Shown here: piece after piece, positions 16,463 through 23,619 of the stretch
Layout of the letters: every line of letters starts with the position of its first letter
Numbering within the stretch: the first letter of the stretch is position 1
Assembly (NCBI GenBank): GCA_040752855.1
Contig: JBFMHP010000019.1
Span: 124,001 to 188,000, forward strand
Reading direction: 5' to 3'
DNA: 64,000 nucleotides
Origin: JBFMHP01 sp040752855
GTDB lineage: Bacteria > Pseudomonadota > Gammaproteobacteria > RBG-16-57-12
Program-made: the position numbers and the translations under genes
Notes under the pieces: generated by a model
Database searches by the model: none
Told to the model about the DNA's origin: nothing
The model's input: the letters and a program-made list of their open reading frames with translations, nothing else

Positions 16463-17200
16463 ATGCTCCGTCCCTTGTTCGTCGCCCTGCAATTGCTCAC
16501 GCGCCTGCCCACCCCGCGCCTCCATGACATCACCGCGCGCGAGACCGGCTGGTCGGTGCTGTTTTATCCCGTGGCCGGCCTGATCATCGGCGGATTCCTG
16601 ATACTGCTCAATCAACTGTTGCTCAGCGCCTCGCCGGGACTCACCGCCGCCTTGCTGCTCGCCTCATGGGTGCTGATCACCGGCGCGCTGCATCTCGACG
16701 GCCTGGGCGACAGCGCCGATGCCTGGCTCGGCGGCCACGGCAACCGCGAGCGCACTCTCGAGATCATGAAAGACCCGCGCAGCGGCCCGGCGGCCGTTGT
16801 CGCCATTGCCTTGGTCCTGCTCCTCAAATTCGCTGCCCTGCAGGACATCACCAGTGTCTCTCACTGGCTCGTGCTGCTGCTGATCCCGGTCTTGAGCCGA
16901 ACCCTGCTCGTGCTGCTGTTTCTCACCACACCGTATGTGCGAGCGGGGGGCATGGGCGAGATACTGGCGCAACACCTGCCTAGGCGCCGGGCTTGGGCGA
17001 TCGTCGTTCTGTTTGGCGGTCTGACACTCCTGACCCTTGACATCACGCTCATCGGCAGCCTGATCGTCGGCACGCTTCTCTTTATCGGCATCAGACGCAT
17101 GATGATCCGGCACATCGGGGGCACCACCGGCGACACCGCCGGGGCCTTGGTCGAACTGACTGAGACGGGCATGCTCGTCGCCGTCGCGTTGCTGCTTTGA
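16463..17200 (+). CDS. cobS: Adenosylcobinamide-GDP ribazoletransferase (cobalamin synthase)
   Basis: 245-residue integral membrane enzyme (family about 247). It joins adenosylcobinamide-GDP with alpha-ribazole (phosphate) in the last assembly step of B12. Several membrane helices are visible, for example VLFYPVAGLIIGGFLILLN and LVLLLIPVLSRTLLVLLFL. The conserved loop GALHLDGLGDSADAWLGG and the segment RERTLEIMKDPRSGP are diagnostic. It is the last gene of the btuF-cobU-cobT-cobS run. No cobC phosphatase follows, and no plus-strand terminator is seen before the small-RNA region. Confidence 0.95.
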   Translation: MLRPLFVALQLLTRLPTPRLHDITARETGWSVLFYPVAGLIIGGFLILLNQLLLSASPGLTAALLLASWVLITGALHLDGLGDSADAWLGGHGNRERTLEIMKDPRSGPAAVVAIALVLLLKFAALQDITSVSHWLVLLLIPVLSRTLLVLLFLTTPYVRAGGMGEILAQHLPRRRAWAIVVLFGGLTLLTLDITLIGSLIVGTLLFIGIRRMMIRHIGGTTGDTAGALVELTETGMLVAVALLL

Positions 17201-17232
17201 GCCGGCACGCCGACAGGAGAGATGTGCATAAT

Positions 17233-17263
17233 AAAAAAGCAGGTAGTCAAGTTGACTACCTGC
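17233..17263 (-). terminator. Strong intrinsic terminator, minus strand
   Basis: Twelve-base arms 17239-17250 and 17252-17263 are perfectly complementary around one base, followed on the minus strand by TTTTTTATTA. On the plus strand there is no T-run after the hairpin, so it does not serve cobS well. Confidence 0.8.
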
Positions 17264-17347
17264 GCTACTAGGGAGTAGAGAGAGGATCTAACAGATTGAG
17301 CACAGTGCCACTTGTCCGAGTCGGTCAATTTGGACTATATCCAATCT
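17233..17347 (-). ncRNA. Candidate small RNA on the minus strand between cobS and the triheme cytochrome
   Basis: About 115 nt defined from sequence signals only. The promoter upstream is TTGAAA (17382-17377), a 17-base spacer and TATTCT (17359-17354). The predicted 5' end folds into TTGGA-TATAG-TCCAA (17330-17344). The 3' end is a near-perfect hairpin (GCAGGTAGTCAA / TTGACTACCTGC) followed by six U residues, which is a strong intrinsic terminator only in this orientation. No protein gene on the minus strand reads into it. A C/U-rich single-stranded stretch precedes the terminator. No known RNA family is recognised with confidence; the 115-nt size and Fur-like promoter dyad recall RyhB/PrrF-type RNAs. 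Confidence 0.55.
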
Positions 17348-17351
17348 TGAT

Positions 17352-17366
17352 TTAGAATAATTCTAA
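17352..17366. promoter_or_regulatory. Perfect 7-1-7 palindrome overlapping the small-RNA -10 box (Fur-like)
   Basis: TTAGAAT-A-ATTCTAA covers the -10 element of the candidate small-RNA promoter. It has the 7-1-7 geometry and the AAT-N-ATT core of the Fur consensus (10 of 14 positions agree with TGATAAT-N-ATTATCA). An operator at this place would repress transcription. The factor identity is inferred. Confidence 0.45.
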
Positions 17367-17611
17367 TTTGACGCAATTTCAAGTGATGATGGTATTTTTT
17401 TCATCTGACGCCCAATACCTTCAGTTCATTGATAGATTCGAATGCATATACGATAATCCGGAGTCCGCGTTTCGATGCGCAACCGCCCCATTCAATCCGA
17501 CCACCCCTGATTGCGGAATTTGGCGATTGGATCGCATACACATCGCTACACGGTGCGGGTACTATAAGCGCGTGACTGAGTACTTTTGAACCAGACGTCT
17601 GAGAACAGCCA

Positions 17612-18163
17612 ATGAATATGTGCAACCCGTTCCGCCAGCGCTACGCGCTCATCGCCCTCACCCTGCTCTGCGGAGCGAGCGGGCCGCTGTATGCCGCGGG
17701 TGCCGCCAAGACCATGCAGATCGACGGAAAGCCCGTCCCGGTTACCCAAGACGGCATCCATGACAAGAACAACGAAGCCGTCAGCGTATTGCAGAACCCG
17801 GAAGAAGCGATGAAAGAATTTCCGCGCGACGAAAAAGGCATCGTCGACTGGGTGAAAACCATCGAAAAAGGACACATCCTGCCGCGCGCCGAGAAAACCG
17901 CCGCAGGCAAGATGCCCAGTCTGGATGTCGACGTCATTATGAAGAACACCGGGTCTCTACCCCCGGTGATCTTCTCCCACAAGCAGCACACGCTTTGGCT
18001 GGGCTGCGGCAACTGTCATGACAAGATCTTCAAGCAAAAGGCCGGCACGGCCAAGATCACCATGCAGGAGATCATGAAGGGACAATACTGCGGCGTCTGT
18101 CACGGCAAGGTATCCTTCCCGCCCACCGTCAACTGCAACCGCTGCCACTCCGGCAAGAAATGA
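17612..18163 (+). CDS. Triheme c7-type cytochrome
   Basis: 183 residues, exported (signal peptide to about residue 28-32). Three heme-binding motifs lie at the C-terminus: CGNCH (132-136), CGVCH (160-164) and CNRCH (175-179). Upstream His residues in FSHKQH (H123, H126) are candidates for distal ligands, so the hemes are probably bis-His, as in the cytochrome c7 / c3 family. An N-terminal stretch of about 90 residues without heme precedes the heme domain. Such proteins carry low-potential electrons in the periplasm. The start may be the first ATG (17612) or the ATG two codons later. The gene is monocistronic and convergent with ppnN, nine bases away. Confidence 0.9.
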   Translation: MNMCNPFRQRYALIALTLLCGASGPLYAAGAAKTMQIDGKPVPVTQDGIHDKNNEAVSVLQNPEEAMKEFPRDEKGIVDWVKTIEKGHILPRAEKTAAGKMPSLDVDVIMKNTGSLPPVIFSHKQHTLWLGCGNCHDKIFKQKAGTAKITMQEIMKGQYCGVCHGKVSFPPTVNCNRCHSGKK

Positions 18164-18172
18164 GCGCCACCC

Positions 18173-19543
18173 TTATTTGATGATCTTGTAACACGGCGTA
18201 TATTTCTTCCCCGGCAGCTTCATGCGATGCTGCGCCACGAAAGATGACAGCAGTACATCCATCGGCTCCATGATGCTCGCATCGCCGTGCAACTCGAAGT
18301 GACCGTATTGCTCGATGGCGCGTATCCCCTCGTCCTTCACATTCCCGGCCACGATCCCGGAAAACACCCGTCGCATATTGGCCGCCAGCAAGTGCACATC
18401 CTGATTCTTGTGCAACTCCAGATTGCGCATGTTCTCATGCGTCGGCTGAAACGGTTTCTGGAATTCGTGTTCGATATGCAAGAGCCAGTTGAAGTAATAC
18501 GCATCGCTGGTGTTGCGGCGGTATTGCCGGACAAGCTCAATGCCGGCCAGTGCCTCGCGGGCCACCTGGTTCGGATCGTCGATGATGATCTTGTAACGCT
18601 GCTGGGCTTCCGCGCCGAGAGTCGCGCCGATGAATTGGTGTATGCCACGGAAATAGTCTTCCGATGATTTCGGTCCGGTCAGGAGCAGCGGAAACGGTAT
18701 GTCTTTATTGTTCGGATGCAGCAAGATGCCCAGCAAATACAGAATTTCCTCCGTAGTGCCGGCGCCGCCCGGGAACACCACCACCGCATGGCCGACACGG
18801 ACAAAGGCCTCGAGACGCTTTTCGATATCCGGCATGATCACCAGTTCGTTGACGATCGGATTGGGCGATTCGGCCGCAATGATGCCGGGCTCCGACAAGC
18901 CAATATAACGGCCACTGCGGATGCGTTGCTTGGCGTGACCGATGGTCGCGCCCTTCATCGGGCCTTTCATCGCGCCAGGACCGCACCCGGTGCAGATATC
19001 CATGCCGCGCAATCCCATCGCATGACCGACTTCCTTGGTGTAATCGTACTCTTCGCGTTTGATCGAGTGCCCGCCCCAGCAGACCACCAGCCGTGGACTG
19101 GTCAAGGGCACGAGAATATTGGCATTGCGCAGAATATGGAATACCGCGTTGGTGATGCCATCGGAGGTATTCAAATTGAATTTGGGATTGTCCGCGATTT
19201 CATCGCTGACATAGATGATATCGCGCAGCACGGTAAACAGATGCTCGCTGATGCCCTTGATCATCTTGCCGTCGACGAAGGCATGCGCCGGCGCGCCGGT
19301 GACCTCAAGCTTGATCCCGCGTTCCTGTTGAATCACGCGGATGTCGAATGATTTGTAACGCTCCAGCAATTCCTTGCCATCATCGAGGCTGCTGCCGCAA
19401 TTGAGCACCGCCAGCGAACAGTTGCGAAAGATCGTGTACAGCCCTCCGGTGCTCCGATCAAGCAGCTTGTTCACCTCCAATTGCGAAAGAACATCCAAGC
19501 GGCCTTCAGGGGTAATGCGGGCATCGACTACATCATATTTCAT
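18173..19543 (-). CDS. ppnN: Nucleotide 5'-monophosphate nucleosidase PpnN (YgdH, LOG family)
   Basis: 456 residues (family about 454). It hydrolyses purine and pyrimidine mononucleotides to the base and ribose-5-phosphate and is known in E. coli to be controlled by (p)ppGpp. The central LOG/Rossmann domain has the diagnostic GCGPGAMKGPMKGATIGHAKQ and VVFPGGAGTTEEIL motifs, flanked by the extra N- and C-terminal domains that distinguish PpnN from plant LOG-type enzymes. It lies 57 bases upstream of the minus-strand neighbour cupredoxin gene's far end, and co-transcription is possible. Confidence 0.93.
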   Translation of the reverse strand: MKYDVVDARITPEGRLDVLSQLEVNKLLDRSTGGLYTIFRNCSLAVLNCGSSLDDGKELLERYKSFDIRVIQQERGIKLEVTGAPAHAFVDGKMIKGISEHLFTVLRDIIYVSDEIADNPKFNLNTSDGITNAVFHILRNANILVPLTSPRLVVCWGGHSIKREEYDYTKEVGHAMGLRGMDICTGCGPGAMKGPMKGATIGHAKQRIRSGRYIGLSEPGIIAAESPNPIVNELVIMPDIEKRLEAFVRVGHAVVVFPGGAGTTEEILYLLGILLHPNNKDIPFPLLLTGPKSSEDYFRGIHQFIGATLGAEAQQRYKIIIDDPNQVAREALAGIELVRQYRRNTSDAYYFNWLLHIEHEFQKPFQPTHENMRNLELHKNQDVHLLAANMRRVFSGIVAGNVKDEGIRAIEQYGHFELHGDASIMEPMDVLLSSFVAQHRMKLPGKKYTPCYKIIK

Positions 19544-19600
19544 ACAAACCCCATCGCTCTCGTTATTATTATCAATCTAGATCCAGCAGCCGGCGCGCAC

Positions 19601-19936
19601 TCACTTGACCTTCACCTCGATATACATGCTCCGATGAATGGCGCACTCAACATCTACCGTACCGGGTTCGTCAAACTTCACCACTTCGCTTTGCCCGGTT
19701 GTGATGCGATTTAGTTTGAACGCGTTGGACGCGGATTCCGAAAAGATCGCGTGAAAGAACGCATCCTCGTTCTTGAAGCGAATGGTATCGCCGACATGGA
19801 TCGTCAAGGTTTCCGCCGCCTTGCCATTGTATTCGAAACCCTTGTTGCGCTGCGTGACCACGTATTCAGCGGCCAGCAAGTCTGATATTCCACCGAACAG
19901 CAACATTGATATTGCGAATAATGTTTTCATTCTCAC
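19601..19936 (-). CDS. Exported cupredoxin (plastocyanin-like copper protein)
   Basis: 111 residues with a signal peptide ending near LLA-AE (about residue 22). The type 1 copper ligands are complete: H62 in the DAFFHAIF segment and the C-terminal loop C98-x2-H101-x2-M104 (VECAIHRSM). The short C-x2-H-x2-M spacing matches the methylamine-utilisation/plastocyanin-like group. It probably works as a periplasmic electron carrier or copper-binding protein. The second Met (codon 3) could also be the start. It precedes ppnN on the same strand with a 57-base gap. Confidence 0.87.
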   Translation of the reverse strand: MRMKTLFAISMLLFGGISDLLAAEYVVTQRNKGFEYNGKAAETLTIHVGDTIRFKNEDAFFHAIFSESASNAFKLNRITTGQSEVVKFDEPGTVDVECAIHRSMYIEVKVK

Positions 19937-20044
19937 TTATTCTGATTCCCGGATGTCTCGGAGCAGTTATAGCTCATGGAACCTCCCGCCATATGCAATT
20001 ATTCGACATGCCAGTCATTTTCTTAACAAGAATTTGAGCCTTGC

Positions 20045-20075
20045 AAAAAATAAGGCCCCACGCGGTGGGGCCTTA
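20045..20075 (-). terminator. Intrinsic terminator of the small acidic-tail protein gene
   Basis: Eleven-base-pair stem TAAGGCCCCAC / GTGGGGCCTTA with a three-base loop, followed on the minus strand by TTTTTT. It lies 18 bases after the stop of the gene starting at 20477. Confidence 0.85.
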
Positions 20076-20093
20076 TATCCAATCGCAGGATGG

Positions 20094-20477
20094 TTATTCC
20101 TCCGACTCATCCTCGTAGGCCGGAAAATCCTCGAGGTCTTCATCCAGCGGAACCTCTTCCGAACGTTTGCTCTCTTTGACCGTCATGGGCTTGGCACGGA
20201 GTATGGCATTCAGATTCTTACCCTTGGGCTGGAAATCCGCGCTTGCCTTGCCGAAACGCGACTGCATTTCTTCGGCATACTTGGATTGTTCCGCCGCTGT
20301 CAGGTCGCGCAATTTGGGCTCGACCAGGGCTCGGCTATACTCGAGAATCTCTCCCTTATTGAGATTAAAAAGGTAGATGGTCTTGGGATTACCCGTCTCA
20401 AGCTTGTCATCCCTCAATACGGGAGAACTCTTGGGGCCCGCCTCAAGAAAACCCATCCAGATGTTTTGTTTCGCCAT
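20094..20477 (-). CDS. Hypothetical protein with acidic tail
   Basis: 127 residues, cytoplasmic by appearance, with no family I can name. The N-terminus (KQNIWMGFLEAGPKSSPVL) and the middle (GEILEYSRALVEPKL) look folded. The last twenty or so residues are strongly acidic (about half Asp/Glu). It is monocistronic with a strong terminator immediately downstream. The start at 20477 is the only reasonable ATG. The well-defined transcription unit and ordinary codon use support a real gene. Confidence 0.75.
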   Translation of the reverse strand: MAKQNIWMGFLEAGPKSSPVLRDDKLETGNPKTIYLFNLNKGEILEYSRALVEPKLRDLTAAEQSKYAEEMQSRFGKASADFQPKGKNLNAILRAKPMTVKESKRSEEVPLDEDLEDFPAYEDESEE

Positions 20478-20953
20478 TTAACTGATTCCTCACGAAAATT
20501 TTGCGAAATAAGCCTTATTGTTCTATGACGTAAGGTTGACTGCTGAAATCAGACTCGAATAGCATGCCGCTCACGCCTCCAAGCCGAAATTGCCACCCGG
20601 ATCATAAGTCGATGAAAATTTATATCCGCTCCAGTCCTTTGTCTAGAAAATTATTCAGAGATTTCAAGATCAAACTACGTTTCCACCCGACCTCGGGGCA
20701 CGGTATTACTACATTATTTTCTTTTGAAACAACGGGTTAATAAAAGCCGTCTTTTCCGAAATCCTCGACAATACCGCCACCCTTCCCATTCCATTGTTTT
20801 ATAAGAACTTTTATTTGTCTCTTTTTTTAATGTAATTGGCGTGCCGCGCCGATAACCAAGATATGTAGTAACCACCGATCGCCCGATGTCGCACGTCGCA
20901 TACCGGCTATGCGGCACATCGTGGCGTTGGTCTAGAGGCATCAGGTTGTTTTT
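20478..20953. other. Gene-free stretch, AT-rich, with one cruciform
   Basis: 476 bases between divergent genes. The only structure I see is an imperfect hairpin near 20884-20921 (CGCATA-ccggc-TATGCG inside outer arms CGATGT / ACATCG) about 30 bases before the PAP2-like gene. No T-run follows it. Open frames here look like chance. The region presumably holds both promoters. Confidence 0.5.
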
Positions 20954-21757
20954 ATGTATCGGTTGATTGTCACCGTCTGCCTGTTGTGCATCTCGCTGCC
21001 ATGTTCGGCGTCCGCCTGGTCCGAACCCCACTCCGGCGGCGCCATGGGAAATGAGGGGTTCTTCAGCCTCCTGCAAACCGATTTCAAAAATTACTATTCG
21101 AGCAGCTCGGTCAAGACCATGGGCATGACGGTGGGTTTGGCCGGCCTGCTTGCCAATTCCGGGGCGGATGATGACTTCAGGGAATTGGTACAGAATCACT
21201 TGCGCAGCGACGATTCAAATCACCAATCCGACATCTGGCGACAGTTGGGTGAGCGGAAAACCAGTCTGACGCTTTATCTGGGAGCCGGCGCTCTGATCGG
21301 CCTGAGCGGCGACACTCAGCCCGCCAATGCGCTGGCCGCTTGGGGCACTCGATCCTTGCGCGGGTTCTTCCTGGGCGGGCCCCAGCACATCATGCTGGCG
21401 GGACTGACGGGGGCCGGACGGCCTACCGAGGGTAACGCGCAGTGGTGGTCGTTTGACGACAACAACGGCGTGAGTGGCCATGCCTTCTTTGGCGCGCTTC
21501 CGTTGATCACGGCGGCGCAACTGAGCGAGGACCCCTGGCTGAGATATTCGCTTTACGCGGCCTCGGCGCTGCCGGGGCTTTCGCGCATCAACGATGACAA
21601 ACACTTTCTTTCCCAGGTCATCCTGGGCTGGTCAATCGCCTACCTCAGCGCCGATGCGGTGCGCCGCACCGATACAGGCGACCGACGGGACGAAACCGAC
21701 CGCGGACCGGAGATTCGCTTCTACGGCACCGCGGTGACGGTCGAATGGAAGTTCTGA
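20954..21757 (+). CDS. Exported PAP2-like phosphatase homologue, active site degenerate
   Basis: 267 residues with a signal peptide ending near CSASA-W (about residue 21). The lipid-phosphatase (PAP2) signature is recognisable but incomplete. Motif 1 has R156-P157 but an Ala where the Lys is expected. Motif 2 is GVSGH (172-176), close to PSGH. Motif 3 has S210-R211 and H217, but the Asp four residues on is Gln. The C-terminus ends TVEWKF, a beta-strand ending in Phe, like outer-membrane proteins. It may be an inactive or altered PAP2 protein. The ribosome site is weak (CAGG, about ten bases from ATG). Confidence 0.7.
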   Translation: MYRLIVTVCLLCISLPCSASAWSEPHSGGAMGNEGFFSLLQTDFKNYYSSSSVKTMGMTVGLAGLLANSGADDDFRELVQNHLRSDDSNHQSDIWRQLGERKTSLTLYLGAGALIGLSGDTQPANALAAWGTRSLRGFFLGGPQHIMLAGLTGAGRPTEGNAQWWSFDDNNGVSGHAFFGALPLITAAQLSEDPWLRYSLYAASALPGLSRINDDKHFLSQVILGWSIAYLSADAVRRTDTGDRRDETDRGPEIRFYGTAVTVEWKF

Positions 21758-21771
21758 CGCACGCCCACAGC

Positions 21772-23619
21772 TCAATCCTGATCCGCTCGCAACCGCTCCA
21801 CCAACCCGGAGGCACGCTCCAGCCTGCGGCCGACGCCGTACTCGAAAACCTCCCGCGTTCCCCAAATCGCCGTGCGGCGCTTTGCGCGCGTAATCGCCGT
21901 ATAGATCAACTCCCGGCTGACCACCGGTGCAGGCTCATCCGGCAGGATCAACACGACCTCGTCGAACTCCGATCCCTGGCTCTTGTGCACCGTCATCGCG
22001 TAGGCGGTTTCATGTTCCGGCAACCGGTTCGGCAAGACCTTGCGCACCGTGCCGTCGGGCAGGATGAAGAAGGCGCGCAAGATTCCGCCCTGTTCGGCAT
22101 CCGGCCAGATCATGCCGATATCCCCATTGAATAGCTTGAGGCCGTAGTGATTGCGCGTGATCATGATCGGCCGGCCCGCATACCAGCGCTCTTCGCCGCC
22201 GATCATGCCCTGTGACCGCAGAATCTTTTCGATCGACTCGTTGATCCGCGCTACACCGAAGGGTCCTTCCCGCAGCGCACACAACACCCTGAAACCGTTG
22301 AAGCGCTGCAAGGCCTCCACAGGCGAGCCAGCCTGCAAATAATGCCGAAACCCCTCGGCAACCTTCGCCAGCAAGGCGTCGATACTCGTGCGCGTCAGCG
22401 GCTGCCACTCGAGATCCTGATAGAGCAAATCATTAAACAGAGCGAACGCCGCGCGCGCATCGCCCTGATTGACGCTCTGGGCAAGCGCACCGATGCCGCT
22501 ATTGGCATCGAAGCGATAACTTGTTCGCAGCAGCACGATATTGTCGCCCAGCCGTGATGCGCGCGCCGCTGCCGGAGCAAGCTCCTCGCCGCTCAAGGCC
22601 GCGAGGTCATCCCGCAATTCCTCGGAATACCCCGCCTGCAATCCCGCCGTGCACAGATCCCCCAGGACGCTGCCCGCCTCCACCGAAGCCAGCTGATCCT
22701 TGTCGCCCAGCAGGATCAATCGCGCCGAGGCCGGCAAGGCATCGAGCAGCCGGCACATCATCGGCAGATCGATCATCGATGCTTCATCGACGACCAAGGC
22801 ATCGAGATGCAGAGGATTGTCCCGGTGGTGGCGCGTCACGGCGCGCCCGGGCATCACGCCGATGAGCCGGTGCAGGGTCGTGGCCTCCTCCGGAATCACC
22901 GCTCGAATGTGGTCGTCACATGGCAATTCGCGCTTCTTTTCCTTGATCGACTCGCTCAGCCGCGCCGCCGCCTTGCCGGTGGGCGCCGCCAGGGCGATGC
23001 GCGGGCGTTTGCCGGCGAATTGCTCGGCCAGCAGGATGAGCAGCTTGGTCACCGTGGTGGTCTTCCCGGTGCCCGGTCCGCCGGAGATCACCACGAAGGG
23101 CTTGAGCACCGCGATGGCCGCGGCGATGCGCTGCCAATCTTGTTCCTTCGGGCTCGTGTTGAACAAACGCTGCAAACCCTGCTGCAGCAGCGGGCGGTCA
23201 ACCTCGGCATCCCGCACCGCGCGCGCCAGGATATCCCGCGCCAGGAAATCCTCGTAACGCCAGAAACGCGCCAGATACAGGCGATCGGCCTCATCGAGTA
23301 TCAGCAGGGTGCGCTCGCCGGGTTTGCCGACCGCACGCGATGTGCTCAGCGCCTTGCGCCAGCGCGCCAATCGTGGCGCGGTGAGCGGCGCGAGACCCGG
23401 CGCGGCCTCGCTGCCGAAGAGCGCCTTGCCGGCGAACCGCCCGAGCTCGATACACACATCACCCTGCCCCGCATGATGACTCACCAAGGCCGCGGCGAGG
23501 ATCACCTCATCGGCCTCCTCCCCTGCCTGCGTGGCGATGAATCTGGCGAAGTGATAATCCAGCGCGGTCATCAGACCGGATTGATAACACGCCATGAGCT
23601 TGCCGAGCAGCGCCATCAC
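21772..23619 (-). CDS. recD: Exodeoxyribonuclease V subunit alpha RecD
   Basis: 615 residues (E. coli 608). 5'-3' helicase motor of RecBCD. The Walker A site ISGGPGTGKTTTV lies near residue 183 and Walker B VVDEASMIDL near 283. The C-terminal UvrD-like helicase block AMTVHKSQGSEFDEVVL is the motif V/VI region shared with RecD and TraI-type SF1B helicases. It overlaps recB by four bases and is the last gene of recC-recB-recD. The stop faces the PAP2-like gene 14 bases away. Full length and intact. Confidence 0.96.
   Translation of the reverse strand: MMALLGKLMACYQSGLMTALDYHFARFIATQAGEEADEVILAAALVSHHAGQGDVCIELGRFAGKALFGSEAAPGLAPLTAPRLARWRKALSTSRAVGKPGERTLLILDEADRLYLARFWRYEDFLARDILARAVRDAEVDRPLLQQGLQRLFNTSPKEQDWQRIAAAIAVLKPFVVISGGPGTGKTTTVTKLLILLAEQFAGKRPRIALAAPTGKAAARLSESIKEKKRELPCDDHIRAVIPEEATTLHRLIGVMPGRAVTRHHRDNPLHLDALVVDEASMIDLPMMCRLLDALPASARLILLGDKDQLASVEAGSVLGDLCTAGLQAGYSEELRDDLAALSGEELAPAAARASRLGDNIVLLRTSYRFDANSGIGALAQSVNQGDARAAFALFNDLLYQDLEWQPLTRTSIDALLAKVAEGFRHYLQAGSPVEALQRFNGFRVLCALREGPFGVARINESIEKILRSQGMIGGEERWYAGRPIMITRNHYGLKLFNGDIGMIWPDAEQGGILRAFFILPDGTVRKVLPNRLPEHETAYAMTVHKSQGSEFDEVVLILPDEPAPVVSRELIYTAITRAKRRTAIWGTREVFEYGVGRRLERASGLVERLRADQD

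Noticed and set aside
17401..17625. Minus-strand 74-codon frame upstream of the triheme cytochrome
   Set aside because: It overlaps the cytochrome promoter region, has no ribosome site and resembles no family; the non-coding explanation of the nearby hairpin is better.
20714..21199. Minus-strand 161-codon frame overlapping the PAP2-like gene
   Set aside because: Half of it is antisense to a gene with a signal peptide and PAP2 motifs; it lacks start signals of its own.
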